From Candidatus Woesearchaeota archaeon (lineage in GTDB: Archaea > Nanobdellota > Nanobdellia > UBA10117): a stretch of DNA of 12,165 nucleotides. Positions within the stretch are counted from its first letter, which is position 1; every line of letters begins with the position of its first letter. The stretch is from contig JAHFKX010000002.1 in NCBI GenBank assembly GCA_023245115.1, positions 11,084 through 23,248 of the forward strand, read 5' to 3'. Below the pieces are notes generated by a model that was not told the DNA's origin, did no database searches, and saw only the letters and a program-made list of their open reading frames with translations. The translations under genes were made by a program, and so were the position numbers. Of the stretch, positions 1 to 5,200 are shown piece after piece.

Positions 1-283
1 TTGCAACTGGGCAGGAAACTGGATTGGCCTGCAAAAATTTAGCGGTATTTTTAGTAATTACTAAATAATCTTTTGGTGCAATAATTAGATTCTCGCCTTT
101 TATTGGTTTGTTATCAATGAGCCAGCCAGTAATATTTATTGCATTGCTGTCCGGATTATAGAGCTCCACCCACTCCGTACAATCACCGCAGTCATCTATA
201 GGATCGTACATAATTTCGCTTATTGTTACTGCACTACCCGCTGGAATAATAAGCAGAACAAGCAGGATGAGTGGCCAGCGCAT
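1..283 (-). CDS. Secreted lamin-tail-domain protein, N-terminal part
   Basis: The first 94 residues are visible; the rest lies beyond the left edge. I translated this by hand from the ATG at 283-281. Residues 1-17 (MRWPLILLVLLIIPAGS) are a signal peptide or N-terminal anchor. The mature part begins VTISEIMYDP and continues with WVELYNP and NITGWLIDN, the pattern of the lamin-tail domain (LTD) in secreted bacterial and archaeal proteins, an immunoglobulin-like beta fold often found beside nucleases or in surface proteins. Cysteines 32 and 35 (DCGDC) and 91 could form disulfides outside the cell. A TATA-like element about 26 bases upstream supports this start with a leaderless mRNA. The full architecture is unknown because the C-terminus is missing. 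The LTD call is recognition by motif, not by search. Confidence 0.8.
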   Translation of the reverse strand, partial: MRWPLILLVLLIIPAGSAVTISEIMYDPIDDCGDCTEWVELYNPDSNAINITGWLIDNKPIKGENLIIAPKDYLVITKNTAKFLQANPVSCPVA

Positions 284-301
284 ACCAACTAATTTAACGA
301 G

Positions 302-354
302 AATATTAAATAAATTAGTCACTCGTTGCCAGAAGTAAATAAGTTATTTAAGTA
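302..354. promoter_or_regulatory. Divergent TATA boxes for the LTD gene and the coiled-coil gene
   Basis: An AT-rich element (minus-strand TTTATTTAAT, about 302-317) is centred about 26 bases before the ATG at 283. TTATTTAAGTA (344-354) lies about 28 bases before the ATG at 377. Both fit archaeal TATA-box spacing for transcripts that begin at or beside the start codon. No Shine-Dalgarno sequence is seen for either gene. Confidence 0.6.
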
Positions 355-376
355 TGTTTACTTAGACTTGTATAAT

Positions 377-820
377 ATGGCATTTTTCTTTAAGAAAAAG
401 AGGGATGATGAGTTGCCCGAACTGCCGCCGATGCCACCGCTACCTGAAGATGAGGGCATGGAACAAGGGAATTTCCCGATGGATGAAGAAGCTGCTATGC
501 CTCCCATGGGTTTGCCGCCGATGCCACCAGCACGGATGCCGGCCAGCATGCCGCCACCACCAATGCCACAGCTACAAAAACCAATGGGTTTATCGGAAAC
601 CGCTACTGTCTTTGTAAAAATCGATAAATACCGCGAGATTATGCAGATGGTTGACAGCATGAACACAAAGCTCGAAGACCTCAGGCACAACCTTGATAAA
701 ATTTCGGCAATAAAACAAAAGGAAACTGAAATAATTCAGGGCTGGAATGCGCTACTCTCTGATTCTAAAACGAAGATAGATGAACTGAACCGCAAGCTGT
801 TAAGGCCTGGCGAGGCTTAG
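377..820 (+). CDS. Pro/Met-rich, coiled-coil protein of unknown function
   Basis: 147 residues. The N-terminus MAFFFKKKRDDE is short, hydrophobic then basic. Residues 13-70 are low-complexity and rich in proline and methionine, with repeated PPMPP-like units (LPPMPPLP, GLPPMPPARMP, SMPPPPMP), likely disordered. Residues 76-140 (TATVFVKIDKYREI onward) form one predicted helix with heptad-like spacing, probably a coiled coil. I recall similar short coiled-coil proteins with an N-terminal proline-rich tail in DPANN genomes but know no function. An upstream in-frame TTG at 326 would add 17 residues; I chose the ATG at 377 because a TATA box lies about 28 bases before it. The gene is divergent from the LTD gene and is followed by T-rich DNA that could stop transcription. 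Confidence 0.8.
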   Translation: MAFFFKKKRDDELPELPPMPPLPEDEGMEQGNFPMDEEAAMPPMGLPPMPPARMPASMPPPPMPQLQKPMGLSETATVFVKIDKYREIMQMVDSMNTKLEDLRHNLDKISAIKQKETEIIQGWNALLSDSKTKIDELNRKLLRPGEA

Positions 821-927
821 GTCTTTATTTATTTCTGATTGCTATTTAAAATAATTTACATTTATTTTTACAGTTTAATGCTTTTGTTTTAGTGGGCCGG
901 GCAGGGATCGAACCTGCGACCTTTCCC

Positions 928-1029
928 CTTTTGCTTCTGAAATCCGTGGCAGATTAGCGGGATTTATCCCGCCGCCTTTCTTTTTGGGTTTCATAGAGCC
1001 TTTTTCTTTCGCGAAAGAAAAAGGCTGTA
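928..1029 (-). repeat. tRNA-Val anticodon-loop intron, member of a repeated intron family
   Basis: About 102 nt. It holds a perfect 30-base palindrome (997-1026; centre CTTTCGCGAAAG), then an A-rich box ending GAAAGGCGG (980-972), a second hairpin (GCGGGAT/ATCCCGC, 957-972) and closing pairs TGAAA (993-989) with TTTCA (942-938). The same order of parts occurs at 4130-4229 and 6412-6508. No endonuclease ORF fits inside. Ends are uncertain by 1-2 bases. Confidence 0.8.
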
Positions 1030-1046
1030 TTGTCAAGGGAACGTCA

Positions 1047-1115
1047 TTTCGTGCAAACACGAACTAGCCAAAGCCTGCTTCGGGTTTGTACCATTGTCTA
1101 CAACTTAACGTTGTT
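1047..1115 (-). other. D-loop interruptions of tRNA-Val (probably two introns)
   Basis: Sequence between the two halves of the D arm. It contains hairpins ACAAC/GTTGT and TTCGTG/CACGAA (loop TTTG). A D-loop GG must come from within it, so one intron is not enough. Parse 1 removes about 1115-1072 and 1064-1047, keeping TTGGCTA. Parse 2 keeps TGGTA at about 1093-1089 and removes the flanks. I prefer parse 1 because the mature D arm looks more like other archaeal tRNA-Val. Confidence 0.6.
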
Positions 1116-1190
1116 CTAGACCACCGGCCCTTAGATTGACTTTACAGAATTGGTTTTATAAATGTAACCATATCTTATGAAACCAAAATG

Positions 1191-1200
1191 CTTTTAAATA
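1191..1200 (+). promoter_or_regulatory. TATA box of the 96-aa gene
   Basis: CTTTTAAATA is centred about 25 bases before the ATG at 1221, as for a leaderless transcript. The tRNA-Val TATA box (1154-1164) lies 30 bases away facing the other strand. Confidence 0.6.
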
Positions 1201-1220
1201 CGTGCCATGATTAACATAAT

Positions 1221-1511
1221 ATGGTACTAACTATTTTAGAAAAGGCAAAGGCGGAGGTTGCCAATGAAAATTCGCTCGCGGCCGTTCGAACTTTAAGCCA
1301 GGCCTTACAAGAAGCTGTGCAACTTAGAAACAATGTACTCACTCAAGAAGTCCAGAAACTGCAAAAACTTATAGAATCCATAGAAAGTACATTGCGGTGG
1401 TTAGAAAAAAACGCTTTTGAGGCAAAACCAACGCATTTAAATCCAATGATAACACTTGCGAAGGAAATTGATTTTGCTGCCCTAAGAACGCTCGCTAGAG
1501 CCAGAGCATAA
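1221..1511 (+). CDS. Small all-helical protein of unknown function
   Basis: 96 residues, not recognised. It is almost entirely predicted helix: MVLTILEKAKAEVANENSLA, then a charged amphipathic stretch (residues 16-65: SLAAVRTLSQALQEAVQLRN and QEVQKLQKLIESIESTL) and a short C-terminal helix. There are no cysteines, no signal peptide and no membrane segment, so it is probably a cytosolic helical bundle or dimer. The start is supported by a TATA box 25 bases upstream. Its stop (TAA, 1509-1511) directly abuts the stop of the convergent gene at 1512, leaving no intergenic space. Confidence 0.75.
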   Translation: MVLTILEKAKAEVANENSLAAVRTLSQALQEAVQLRNNVLTQEVQKLQKLIESIESTLRWLEKNAFEAKPTHLNPMITLAKEIDFAALRTLARARA

Positions 1512-1886
1512 TTATTTAGGTCTAATCCAGTCAGCCAATTTTGTTCTATGGCGATCTATTCCATGCCTGATTTTATCCCGGATGTATGAGCCGCCCAGAA
1601 TTGACGCAACTCCGATAAGCAGACCGGCCGAGCCCTTTATAATTAGCAACGCATAGTACAGGCTTTTGCTTGCAGATATTCCATAATGGCCTGTGAGAAA
1701 AGTTGCCAGCCCACCGACTTCTATAACGTCCTCGGGCGTTGGCAGCAGCATAAACGTGCCAACAGATAAAAGGACAATTGATGCAAAACCCTTGAGGCCA
1801 GATTTACGGCTATGGCTCCAAAATACTTTCCGGTATGTTACTGCGTCTTTCGATCTTGAATACAACACTCTGTACACGCGCCCCAT
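1512..1886 (-). CDS. Small membrane protein of unknown function
   Basis: 124 residues from the ATG at 1886. Residues 1-35 are basic (YSRSKDAVTYRKVFWSHSRK). Two hydrophobic segments follow, about residues 36-50 (GFASIVLLSVGTFMLLP) and about 75-98 (YYALLIIKGSAGLLIGVASI), separated by a loop with TPEDVIEVGG; the C-terminus is basic (RDKIRHGIDRHRTKLADWI). The reading frame stays open upstream to 2015, but that part would overlap the divergent metallopeptidase gene and its promoter. An AT-rich element around 1911-1920 is about 30 bases from 1886, so the start is only moderately supported. No family recognised. Confidence 0.65.
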   Translation of the reverse strand: MGRVYRVLYSRSKDAVTYRKVFWSHSRKSGLKGFASIVLLSVGTFMLLPTPEDVIEVGGLATFLTGHYGISASKSLYYALLIIKGSAGLLIGVASILGGSYIRDKIRHGIDRHRTKLADWIRPK

Positions 1887-1930
1887 AGCCAGATTTTTTG
1901 TTAACTTCCACGAAAAATATAATACAAAGT

Positions 1931-1940
1931 TATATATAAA
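1931..1940 (+). promoter_or_regulatory. TATA box of the metallopeptidase gene
   Basis: TATATATAAA centred 25 bases before the ATG at 1960. This is the strongest TATA match in the window and fixes the start; the frame is open further upstream. Confidence 0.7.
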
Positions 1941-1959
1941 GGTTTGGTTAATTTTTCTA

Positions 1960-2838
1960 ATGGCGCAAACTGCTTCATTTATGATCGGCAAAGCCAGAGT
2001 AATAGTTTCAAACAAATTATTATTTAGTTTTGGCTTTGATTTTGCTAAAGCCAGAGATATGCTAATAAAAATACTGCCAAAAATAAAACACCTTGCTTAT
2101 TTTTCTGAAATGAATTTTATAATTTCTCGCACGGTTTTTTTCAACAGGCCCGGCACAAAACAAGCAGTTACGCGTACATATATGCGTAACGGCCGCGTCA
2201 TAAAAATTGTTATTTTTCTAAATACGACCGCGTTTGAGGACGAAACTAGATTATTACGCGTGCTTGCGCACGAACTTGCGCATGCAGTATCTAATTCCAC
2301 TAATTTATATCGCTGGATAAGAATCACTACTGAAAAAAAGGCGTTTAATTCATACAAAGGGCTACTGGCTACCTTAAAATCTGGCAAAATAATGCTAACA
2401 GTGCCGTTCCTTAGAAAAAAATTATTTTATTTAGTAGATTATGTAGTTTCGGAGGGAGTTGCTATGGTTGCTGATGAGCTCGCTGCCTTTGGAAAATTCA
2501 AACCAGTGCCGAGACGCCTTGCTGAAAACATAGCTGAAGACTTAAATTATACTTTCATGCATGGGCTTCTTTTTAACAGCCGAAGCATTGTTAATAAATT
2601 TGGACACGCCGTAGGATATTATCTAATTAGAGATATTATGACGGCCATACCAAAAATACGGCTTGAGACAATTATGGAAATGGATGCTTACGCAGTTATC
2701 CGACTGCACGAAAACGCCTGCACGAGGCTAGGCCTGCAGCCACTAATAAGCATAACGTCTGGCAGGGGAATTCTTGATTATAATAAAATTTTACGATTGT
2801 GGGATAAGAAAAAATTCATGCCCGGTTTCAGACTGTAA
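1960..2838 (+). CDS. HExxH zinc metallopeptidase-like protein
   Basis: 292 residues. Residues 101-110 read VLAHELAHAV, so H104-E105-L-A-H108 is a zincin signature with two zinc-binding histidines and the catalytic glutamate. About 55 residues on, YVVSEGVAMVADELAAFG (161-178) offers E165 as a likely third ligand, in the style of gluzincins with an EGxA motif; E173 is an alternative. I cannot name the peptidase family. There is no signal peptide; residues 5-25 and 151-165 are hydrophobic, so weak membrane association is possible. The substrate is unknown. The frame remains open 89 codons upstream, overlapping the divergent gene, but the TATA box at 1931-1940 selects 1960. It ends 4 bases before the stop of the convergent gene. 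Confidence 0.75.
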   Translation: MAQTASFMIGKARVIVSNKLLFSFGFDFAKARDMLIKILPKIKHLAYFSEMNFIISRTVFFNRPGTKQAVTRTYMRNGRVIKIVIFLNTTAFEDETRLLRVLAHELAHAVSNSTNLYRWIRITTEKKAFNSYKGLLATLKSGKIMLTVPFLRKKLFYLVDYVVSEGVAMVADELAAFGKFKPVPRRLAENIAEDLNYTFMHGLLFNSRSIVNKFGHAVGYYLIRDIMTAIPKIRLETIMEMDAYAVIRLHENACTRLGLQPLISITSGRGILDYNKILRLWDKKKFMPGFRL

Positions 2839-2842
2839 ATAG

Positions 2843-3127
2843 TTATTTCTTTTTTCCAAAACTTTCTTTTTCTTTCTCAATTATTTTTTCGAGCTGGCCC
2901 ACTAGCTGTTGGTCGCCGGTCAGCTTGACTGTTGTTCTGTCTGGGCCAGACATACGATAATGTAAACAATACTCAACCCGAACACCATCGACCATATAAC
3001 TGCTTATCGATCCCCTAGTATCTGTGCCATCTGCGCGTAATTTTTTCATCAACCCAATAAAATTATCTTTCTCGAAAAATCCTGTTGCATCCCCGACATA
3101 TAGTTCTCTTGTAATGTTATCAACCAT
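2843..3127 (-). CDS. Small alpha/beta protein of unknown function
   Basis: 94 residues, not recognised. The N-terminal two thirds look like mixed helix and strand (FFEKDNFIGLMKKLRADG; then strands SISSYMVDGVRVEYCLHYRM and RTTVKLTGD). The C-terminus is a charged helix ending KEKESFGKKK. One cysteine, no signal peptide, so probably cytosolic. The ATG at 3127 is supported by a TATA-like CTTAAATATC about 25 bases upstream (3147-3156). The gene lies just downstream of tRNA-Gly on the same strand; only 40 bases separate the tRNA 3' end from this start codon, and they hold the TATA element. Confidence 0.75.
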   Translation of the reverse strand: MVDNITRELYVGDATGFFEKDNFIGLMKKLRADGTDTRGSISSYMVDGVRVEYCLHYRMSGPDRTTVKLTGDQQLVGQLEKIIEKEKESFGKKK

Positions 3128-3146
3128 GCTTCTTTCAAAACCAAAA

Positions 3147-3156
3147 GATATTTAAG
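3147..3156 (-). promoter_or_regulatory. TATA box of the 94-aa gene
   Basis: Minus-strand CTTAAATATC, about 25 bases before the ATG at 3127, placed just after the 3' end of tRNA-Gly. Confidence 0.55.
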
Positions 3157-3181
3157 CATTTCTAAAATGCGCCGGTCGGGA

Positions 3182-3193
3182 CTTTCAATAAAT
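3182..3193 (-). other. 12-nt T-loop micro-intron of tRNA-Gly
   Basis: ATTTATTGAAAG lies between T-loop positions 59 and 60, the same position as the 97-nt intron in tRNA-iMet. TTCAA and TTGAA flank it and could pair. Cut sites are ambiguous by 1-2 bases. Confidence 0.55.
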
Positions 3194-3231
3194 TTTGAAC
3201 CCGAATACCAAGCTTGGGAAGCTTGTGTCCT

Positions 3232-3245
3232 TTCCTGCACTAAAG
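3232..3245 (-). other. 14-nt D-loop micro-intron of tRNA-Gly
   Basis: CTTTAGTGCAGGAA separates TGGTA from AGGAC in the D-loop. Flanking CCTG and internal CAGG can pair. Removing it restores a normal 10-nt D-loop. Inferred from tRNA geometry only. Confidence 0.55.
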
Positions 3246-3290
3246 TACCAGGTTAGACTACCGACGCACTTTCAGGCGGTTAAGACAAAA

Positions 3291-3300
3291 GTATTTAAAT
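3291..3300. promoter_or_regulatory. Palindromic TATA box shared by tRNA-Gly and the 130-aa gene
   Basis: The core ATTTAAAT is self-complementary. It lies about 28 bases from the 5' end of tRNA-Gly (3267, minus) and about 25 bases from the ATG at 3321 (plus). No other TATA-like element is seen in the 53 bases between the two starts, so it may serve both directions. Confidence 0.6.
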
Positions 3301-3320
3301 GTATATTTCACACTATTTTT

Positions 3321-3713
3321 ATGGTAAGGCCGCAAGATATTGAGTTTATCCAGCTACGCGATCCAGTGGCAATGCAGCAGGCAGTTGAGCGGCTTTCCGA
3401 AAATTTTGGCCATGGCATTAAGGGTGGGCTAGAACTTCTGAAGGACCTGCGGGAAAAACATTCTGCTATGACAGATGCAAAAAAAATAATTAACGAACTA
3501 CGCGCAGATATTATGGAGTTTGACACGCTAATGCTGAAGGATTCTTTCAAACATTTGCTAAAAGAGCACGAATTCAAGATTCATGCGCCGGATGTTGCAG
3601 TCCTGAGGCGGGAAATTTTTGCTGAGCCAGAAGAGTTTGAGGCAAAAAACGAGCAGGCTCTTAAAAATCTCCAGAAGAATCTGCAAGATCTAAAGGACCA
3701 TTTCAATCTTTGA
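3321..3713 (+). CDS. Helical, charged protein of unknown function
   Basis: 130 residues, not recognised. Almost wholly predicted helix: an N-terminal helix (DPVAMQQAVERLSENFG), helices about 35-75 (LELLKDLREKHSAM and DAKKIINELRADIMEFDTLM), HLLKEHEFKIH, and a C-terminal amphipathic helix (EQALKNLQKNLQDLKDHF). No cysteine, signal peptide or membrane segment; probably a cytosolic coiled-coil or bundle protein. The frame is open 42 codons further upstream, but that part is antisense to tRNA-Gly, and the TATA box 25 bases before 3321 supports the later start. The last 11 bases overlap the end of the convergent gene. Confidence 0.75.
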   Translation: MVRPQDIEFIQLRDPVAMQQAVERLSENFGHGIKGGLELLKDLREKHSAMTDAKKIINELRADIMEFDTLMLKDSFKHLLKEHEFKIHAPDVAVLRREIFAEPEEFEAKNEQALKNLQKNLQDLKDHFNL

Positions 3714-4050
3714 TTAATGCTTTTCCAAGCAAGCTGCACTGCACACCAAAACAGCTAACGCGCACGTCTTTATTATTATGGCTGCCAGCCAAGACTGAAA
3801 ATCCTAAAAATGAGTTTGGGATTTTTTGCATTTCCTTAAACAGGCCATAAATTTCTTTTGGGACAATGTGGATGAAGTAGCTATCCATTCTGTTATCTTC
3901 AATTACAGTAAAATAATCCGTGTTCTCTATTTCACCAATTGTTAGATTAAACTTGCCTGCCTGAAATTCTGACACAATTTCAGAAAATAAATTCTGAAAC
4001 CTCTTTTTGTTTTTGATATTAATTTGTGCTAGCCTATTCCAAATATCCAT
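3703..4050 (-). CDS. Small alpha/beta protein of unknown function
   Basis: 115 residues from the ATG at 4050, beginning MDIWNRLAQINIKNKKRF. It has an N-terminal helical half (RFQNLFSEIVSEFQAGK), then alternating strands (FNLTIGEIE, DYFTVIEDNRMDSYFIHIVP), a helix (KEIYGLFKEMQKI) and further strands (LGFSVLAGS, DVRVSCFGVQCSLLG). Two cysteines near the C-terminus. No signal peptide. No family recognised. The frame is open 26 codons upstream into tRNA-Leu, but a minus-strand TATA box (4073-4082), 27 bases before 4050, supports this start. The end overlaps the convergent 130-aa gene by 11 bases. Confidence 0.7.
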   Translation of the reverse strand: MDIWNRLAQINIKNKKRFQNLFSEIVSEFQAGKFNLTIGEIENTDYFTVIEDNRMDSYFIHIVPKEIYGLFKEMQKIPNSFLGFSVLAGSHNNKDVRVSCFGVQCSLLGKALIKD

Positions 4051-4060
4051 TTCAGACACG

Positions 4061-4082
4061 TTTATAAACCAGTTTTTAAATA
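4061..4082. promoter_or_regulatory. Interleaved divergent TATA boxes (tRNA-Leu and 115-aa gene)
   Basis: TTTATAAA (4061-4068) is about 27 bases before tRNA-Leu (4092, plus). TTTTTAAATA (4073-4082) is about 27 bases before the ATG at 4050 on the minus strand. The two starts are only 42 bases apart and each TATA box lies on the far side of the other, so the two polymerase complexes would overlap. Confidence 0.6.
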
Positions 4083-4091
4083 TCTTGTTGT

Positions 4092-4275
4092 GCAGGGGTA
4101 GCGAAGTGGTCAAACGTGATCGCCTCAAGCGGCACCTTTTCTCTTTCGCGAAAGAGAAAAGCTCCCGGGAACCAAAAGAGAAAGGCGGTGCGATTTACAA
4201 TCGCACAAAAGCTTTACCGGGCCGTAGAGAGCGATTGGCTTAGTGCCTTCGAAGGTTCGAATCCTTCTCCCTGCA
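4092..4275 (+). tRNA. tRNA-Leu(CAA) with a 100-nt intron
   Basis: Acceptor GCAGGGG (4092-4098) pairs with TCCCTGC (4268-4274, one G-U), discriminator A at 4275, no CCA. Anticodon stem ATCGC (4119-4123) pairs with GCGAT (4231-4235); loop CTCAAG plus A4230 gives anticodon CAA at 4126-4128. The long variable arm (4236-4250, stem GGC/GCC) is the class II feature of tRNA-Leu. T arm GAAGG-TTCGAAT-CCTTC (4251-4267) is intact. A 100-nt intron (4130-4229) sits at the canonical 37/38 position. The mature tRNA is 84 nt. It would read UUG codons. TATA box at 4061-4068. Confidence 0.94.
4130..4229 (+). repeat. tRNA-Leu intron, member of a repeated intron family
   Basis: 100 nt at position 37/38. It contains a perfect 26-base palindrome (4136-4161; centre CTTTCGCGAAAG), an A-rich box ending GAAAGGCGG (4180-4188), a hairpin GTGCGATT/AATCGCAC with loop TAC (4188-4206) and closing pairs CCCGG (4164-4168) with CCGGG (4217-4221). 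The layout matches the tRNA-Val anticodon intron and the tRNA-iMet T-loop intron. No protein is encoded. Confidence 0.85.
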
Positions 4276-4280
4276 TAGAA

Positions 4281-4289
4281 TTTATAAAC
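4281..4289 (+). promoter_or_regulatory. TATA box of the RCK channel-like gene
   Basis: TTTATAAAC, 5 bases after the tRNA-Leu 3' end and about 26 bases before the ATG at 4310. It fits a leaderless transcript separate from the tRNA. Confidence 0.65.
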
Positions 4290-4309
4290 AACAAACTACG
4301 GATAGAAAA

Positions 4310-5074
4310 ATGGCCACCAAGATATATACCAATCCGCACTTATTGCCAAGGCAACTCATTACACTTTTGGCCTTGATTAGCGCAATTTTACTAATTGGCA
4401 TATTTGGATTTGTTAGAACAGAGTCAATCTCGCCAACCACAGCATTTGCAATCACGATAGAAAGCTTCTCTTTCCAGCACACCCATGCCCTATCTGAAAC
4501 CGGCAAGTTACTAAATACATTTTTAAGTGTTGTGGGCATAATATTAATCTGGTTCGCAATCTGGACTGCCTTTGGCCTTGCAATCGAGGGCAAGTTCGGC
4601 GAATATTTCAAGGAGGCAAAAATGGCAGGAGCAATTTCGGCACTAAGGGATCACTATGTAGTCTGCGGCGCTGGCCGTGTCGGCAAGCACGTTGGCGCTA
4701 GGCTTAAGCAGCGAGGCGAAGAAGTGTTATTTCTAGAAAAAGACCGTGACGTAATTGATAAATTGATAGCTGAAGGATTTTTGGTTTTGGAGGCCGGGGC
4801 AATTGATGAACACATAATGAGCAAGGCAAATATAAAATCTGCAAAGGGCGTCATAGCAACACTTGGTGATGACTCAAAAAATTTGCTTCTGATAATGACT
4901 GCAAAAGAGCTTAATCCGACTGTTCGGATAGGTGCAAGAATCAGCGATGGAAAACTGATAAAAAAGTTTAAACAGGCTGGCGCTGATTTCATAATATTAC
5001 CAGAAGCAGTTGGCGGTGTAAAACTGGCTGACGCTTTGCTCGGCAACATCAGCCACGAAGTAATCTGGCGTTAA
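4310..5074 (+). CDS. Two-helix channel-like protein with cytosolic RCK (TrkA-N) domain
   Basis: 254 residues. Transmembrane helix 1 is about residues 15-35, a re-entrant or loop region about 42-63, helix 2 about 66-90 (LLNTFLSVVGIILIWFAIWT). The cytosolic part from residue 115 is a Rossmann-fold RCK/TrkA-N domain: YVVCGAGRVGKHVGARL has the dinucleotide motif GxGxxG (G120, G122, G125), FLEKDRD gives the acidic residue at the end of strand 2, and GVIATLGDDSKN is the typical later strand and turn. There is no RCK-C domain. The order matches MthK-type K+ channels, but the TVGYG-type selectivity filter is absent: the pore region reads TIESFSFQHTHALSETGK. It may be a channel with other selectivity, a regulatory subunit or a sensor. 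The RCK call is secure; ion transport is inferred. Confidence 0.88.
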   Translation: MATKIYTNPHLLPRQLITLLALISAILLIGIFGFVRTESISPTTAFAITIESFSFQHTHALSETGKLLNTFLSVVGIILIWFAIWTAFGLAIEGKFGEYFKEAKMAGAISALRDHYVVCGAGRVGKHVGARLKQRGEEVLFLEKDRDVIDKLIAEGFLVLEAGAIDEHIMSKANIKSAKGVIATLGDDSKNLLLIMTAKELNPTVRIGARISDGKLIKKFKQAGADFIILPEAVGGVKLADALLGNISHEVIWR

Positions 5075-5077
5075 CTT

Positions 5078-5189
5078 AAACTTGCAGGTAGGCAACAAGT
5101 CAAAGTAATTATTAAGTGCCCAATTGGTGTAAAATGTGGCAGATGCATTTAGTAATAATACAATACAAAAATTTAAAACCTGCAAGTTT
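5078..5189. repeat. Pair of 11-base inverted repeats flanking an intergenic region
   Basis: AAACTTGCAGG (5078-5088) and CCTGCAAGTTT (5179-5189) are perfect inverted copies 90 bases apart. The left copy begins 4 bases after the channel gene stop. The right copy lies between the TATA box (5171-5178) and the start of the next gene (5201). They could be paired regulator-binding sites or the stem of an RNA. I see no gene in the AT-rich space between them. Confidence 0.6.
5171..5178 (+). promoter_or_regulatory. TATA box of the winged-helix gene
   Basis: ATTTAAAA centred about 27 bases before the ATG at 5201, with the right inverted-repeat arm immediately downstream of it. Confidence 0.6.
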
Positions 5190-5200
5190 ATGCAAACCCT

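Larger units (their letters stand above)
893..1130 (-). tRNA. tRNA-Val(GAC) with about three introns
   Basis: Acceptor GGGCCGG (1130-1124) pairs with CCGGCCC (900-894), discriminator A at 893, no encoded CCA. The T arm is GCAGG-TTCGATC-CCTGC (917-901). Anticodon stem TTCCC (1041-1037) pairs with GGGAA (927-923) and the loop TTGACAA gives anticodon GAC at 1034-1032. A ~102-nt intron (about 1029-928) interrupts the anticodon loop at 37/38 or 38/39. The D arm is also broken: GTCTAG (1121-1116) and TGACG (1046-1042) are separated by about 70 bases. Removing about 44 and 18 bases leaves GTCTAGTTGGCTATGACG, close to archaeal tRNA-Val as I remember it, for a 74-nt mature RNA. The exact D-loop cuts are inferred. 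TTTTATAAATG (1154-1164), 29 bases upstream, is a good TATA box. Confidence 0.9.
3168..3267 (-). tRNA. tRNA-Gly(CCC) with two micro-introns
   Basis: Acceptor GCGTCGG (3267-3261) pairs with CCGGCGC (3175-3169, one G-U), discriminator A at 3168, no CCA. Anticodon arm CAAGC-TTCCCAA-GCTTG (3225-3209) gives anticodon CCC at 3218-3216; it has no intron. The gene is 100 nt against about 74 for a mature tRNA-Gly. The excess sits in two places: about 14 nt in the D-loop (CTTTAGTGCAGGAA, 3245-3232), whose removal leaves GTCTAACCTGGTAAGGAC, and 12 nt in the T-loop (3193-3182), whose removal leaves TTCAAAT between TCGGG and CCCGA. Both are inferred introns; unusually large loops are the alternative. A TATA box at 3291-3300 lies 28 bases upstream. 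Confidence 0.88.

Noticed and set aside
928..1029. Box C/D guide RNA inside the tRNA introns
   Set aside because: ATGAAAC- and CTG-like stretches occur, but no proper C (RUGAUGA) and D (CUGA) pair with consistent spacing is seen.
875..1060. Short minus-strand reading frame containing SFAKEKGS
   Set aside because: It lies wholly inside tRNA-Val and its intron; the similar peptides at the other tRNA genes come from the shared intron hairpin, not from a protein family.
4007..4376. Two plus-strand frames across tRNA-Leu
   Set aside because: They run through the tRNA and its intron, with no promoter or protein features.
5089..5178. Possible tRNA or other RNA gene between the inverted repeats
   Set aside because: No acceptor, T-arm or conserved loop can be assembled on either strand.
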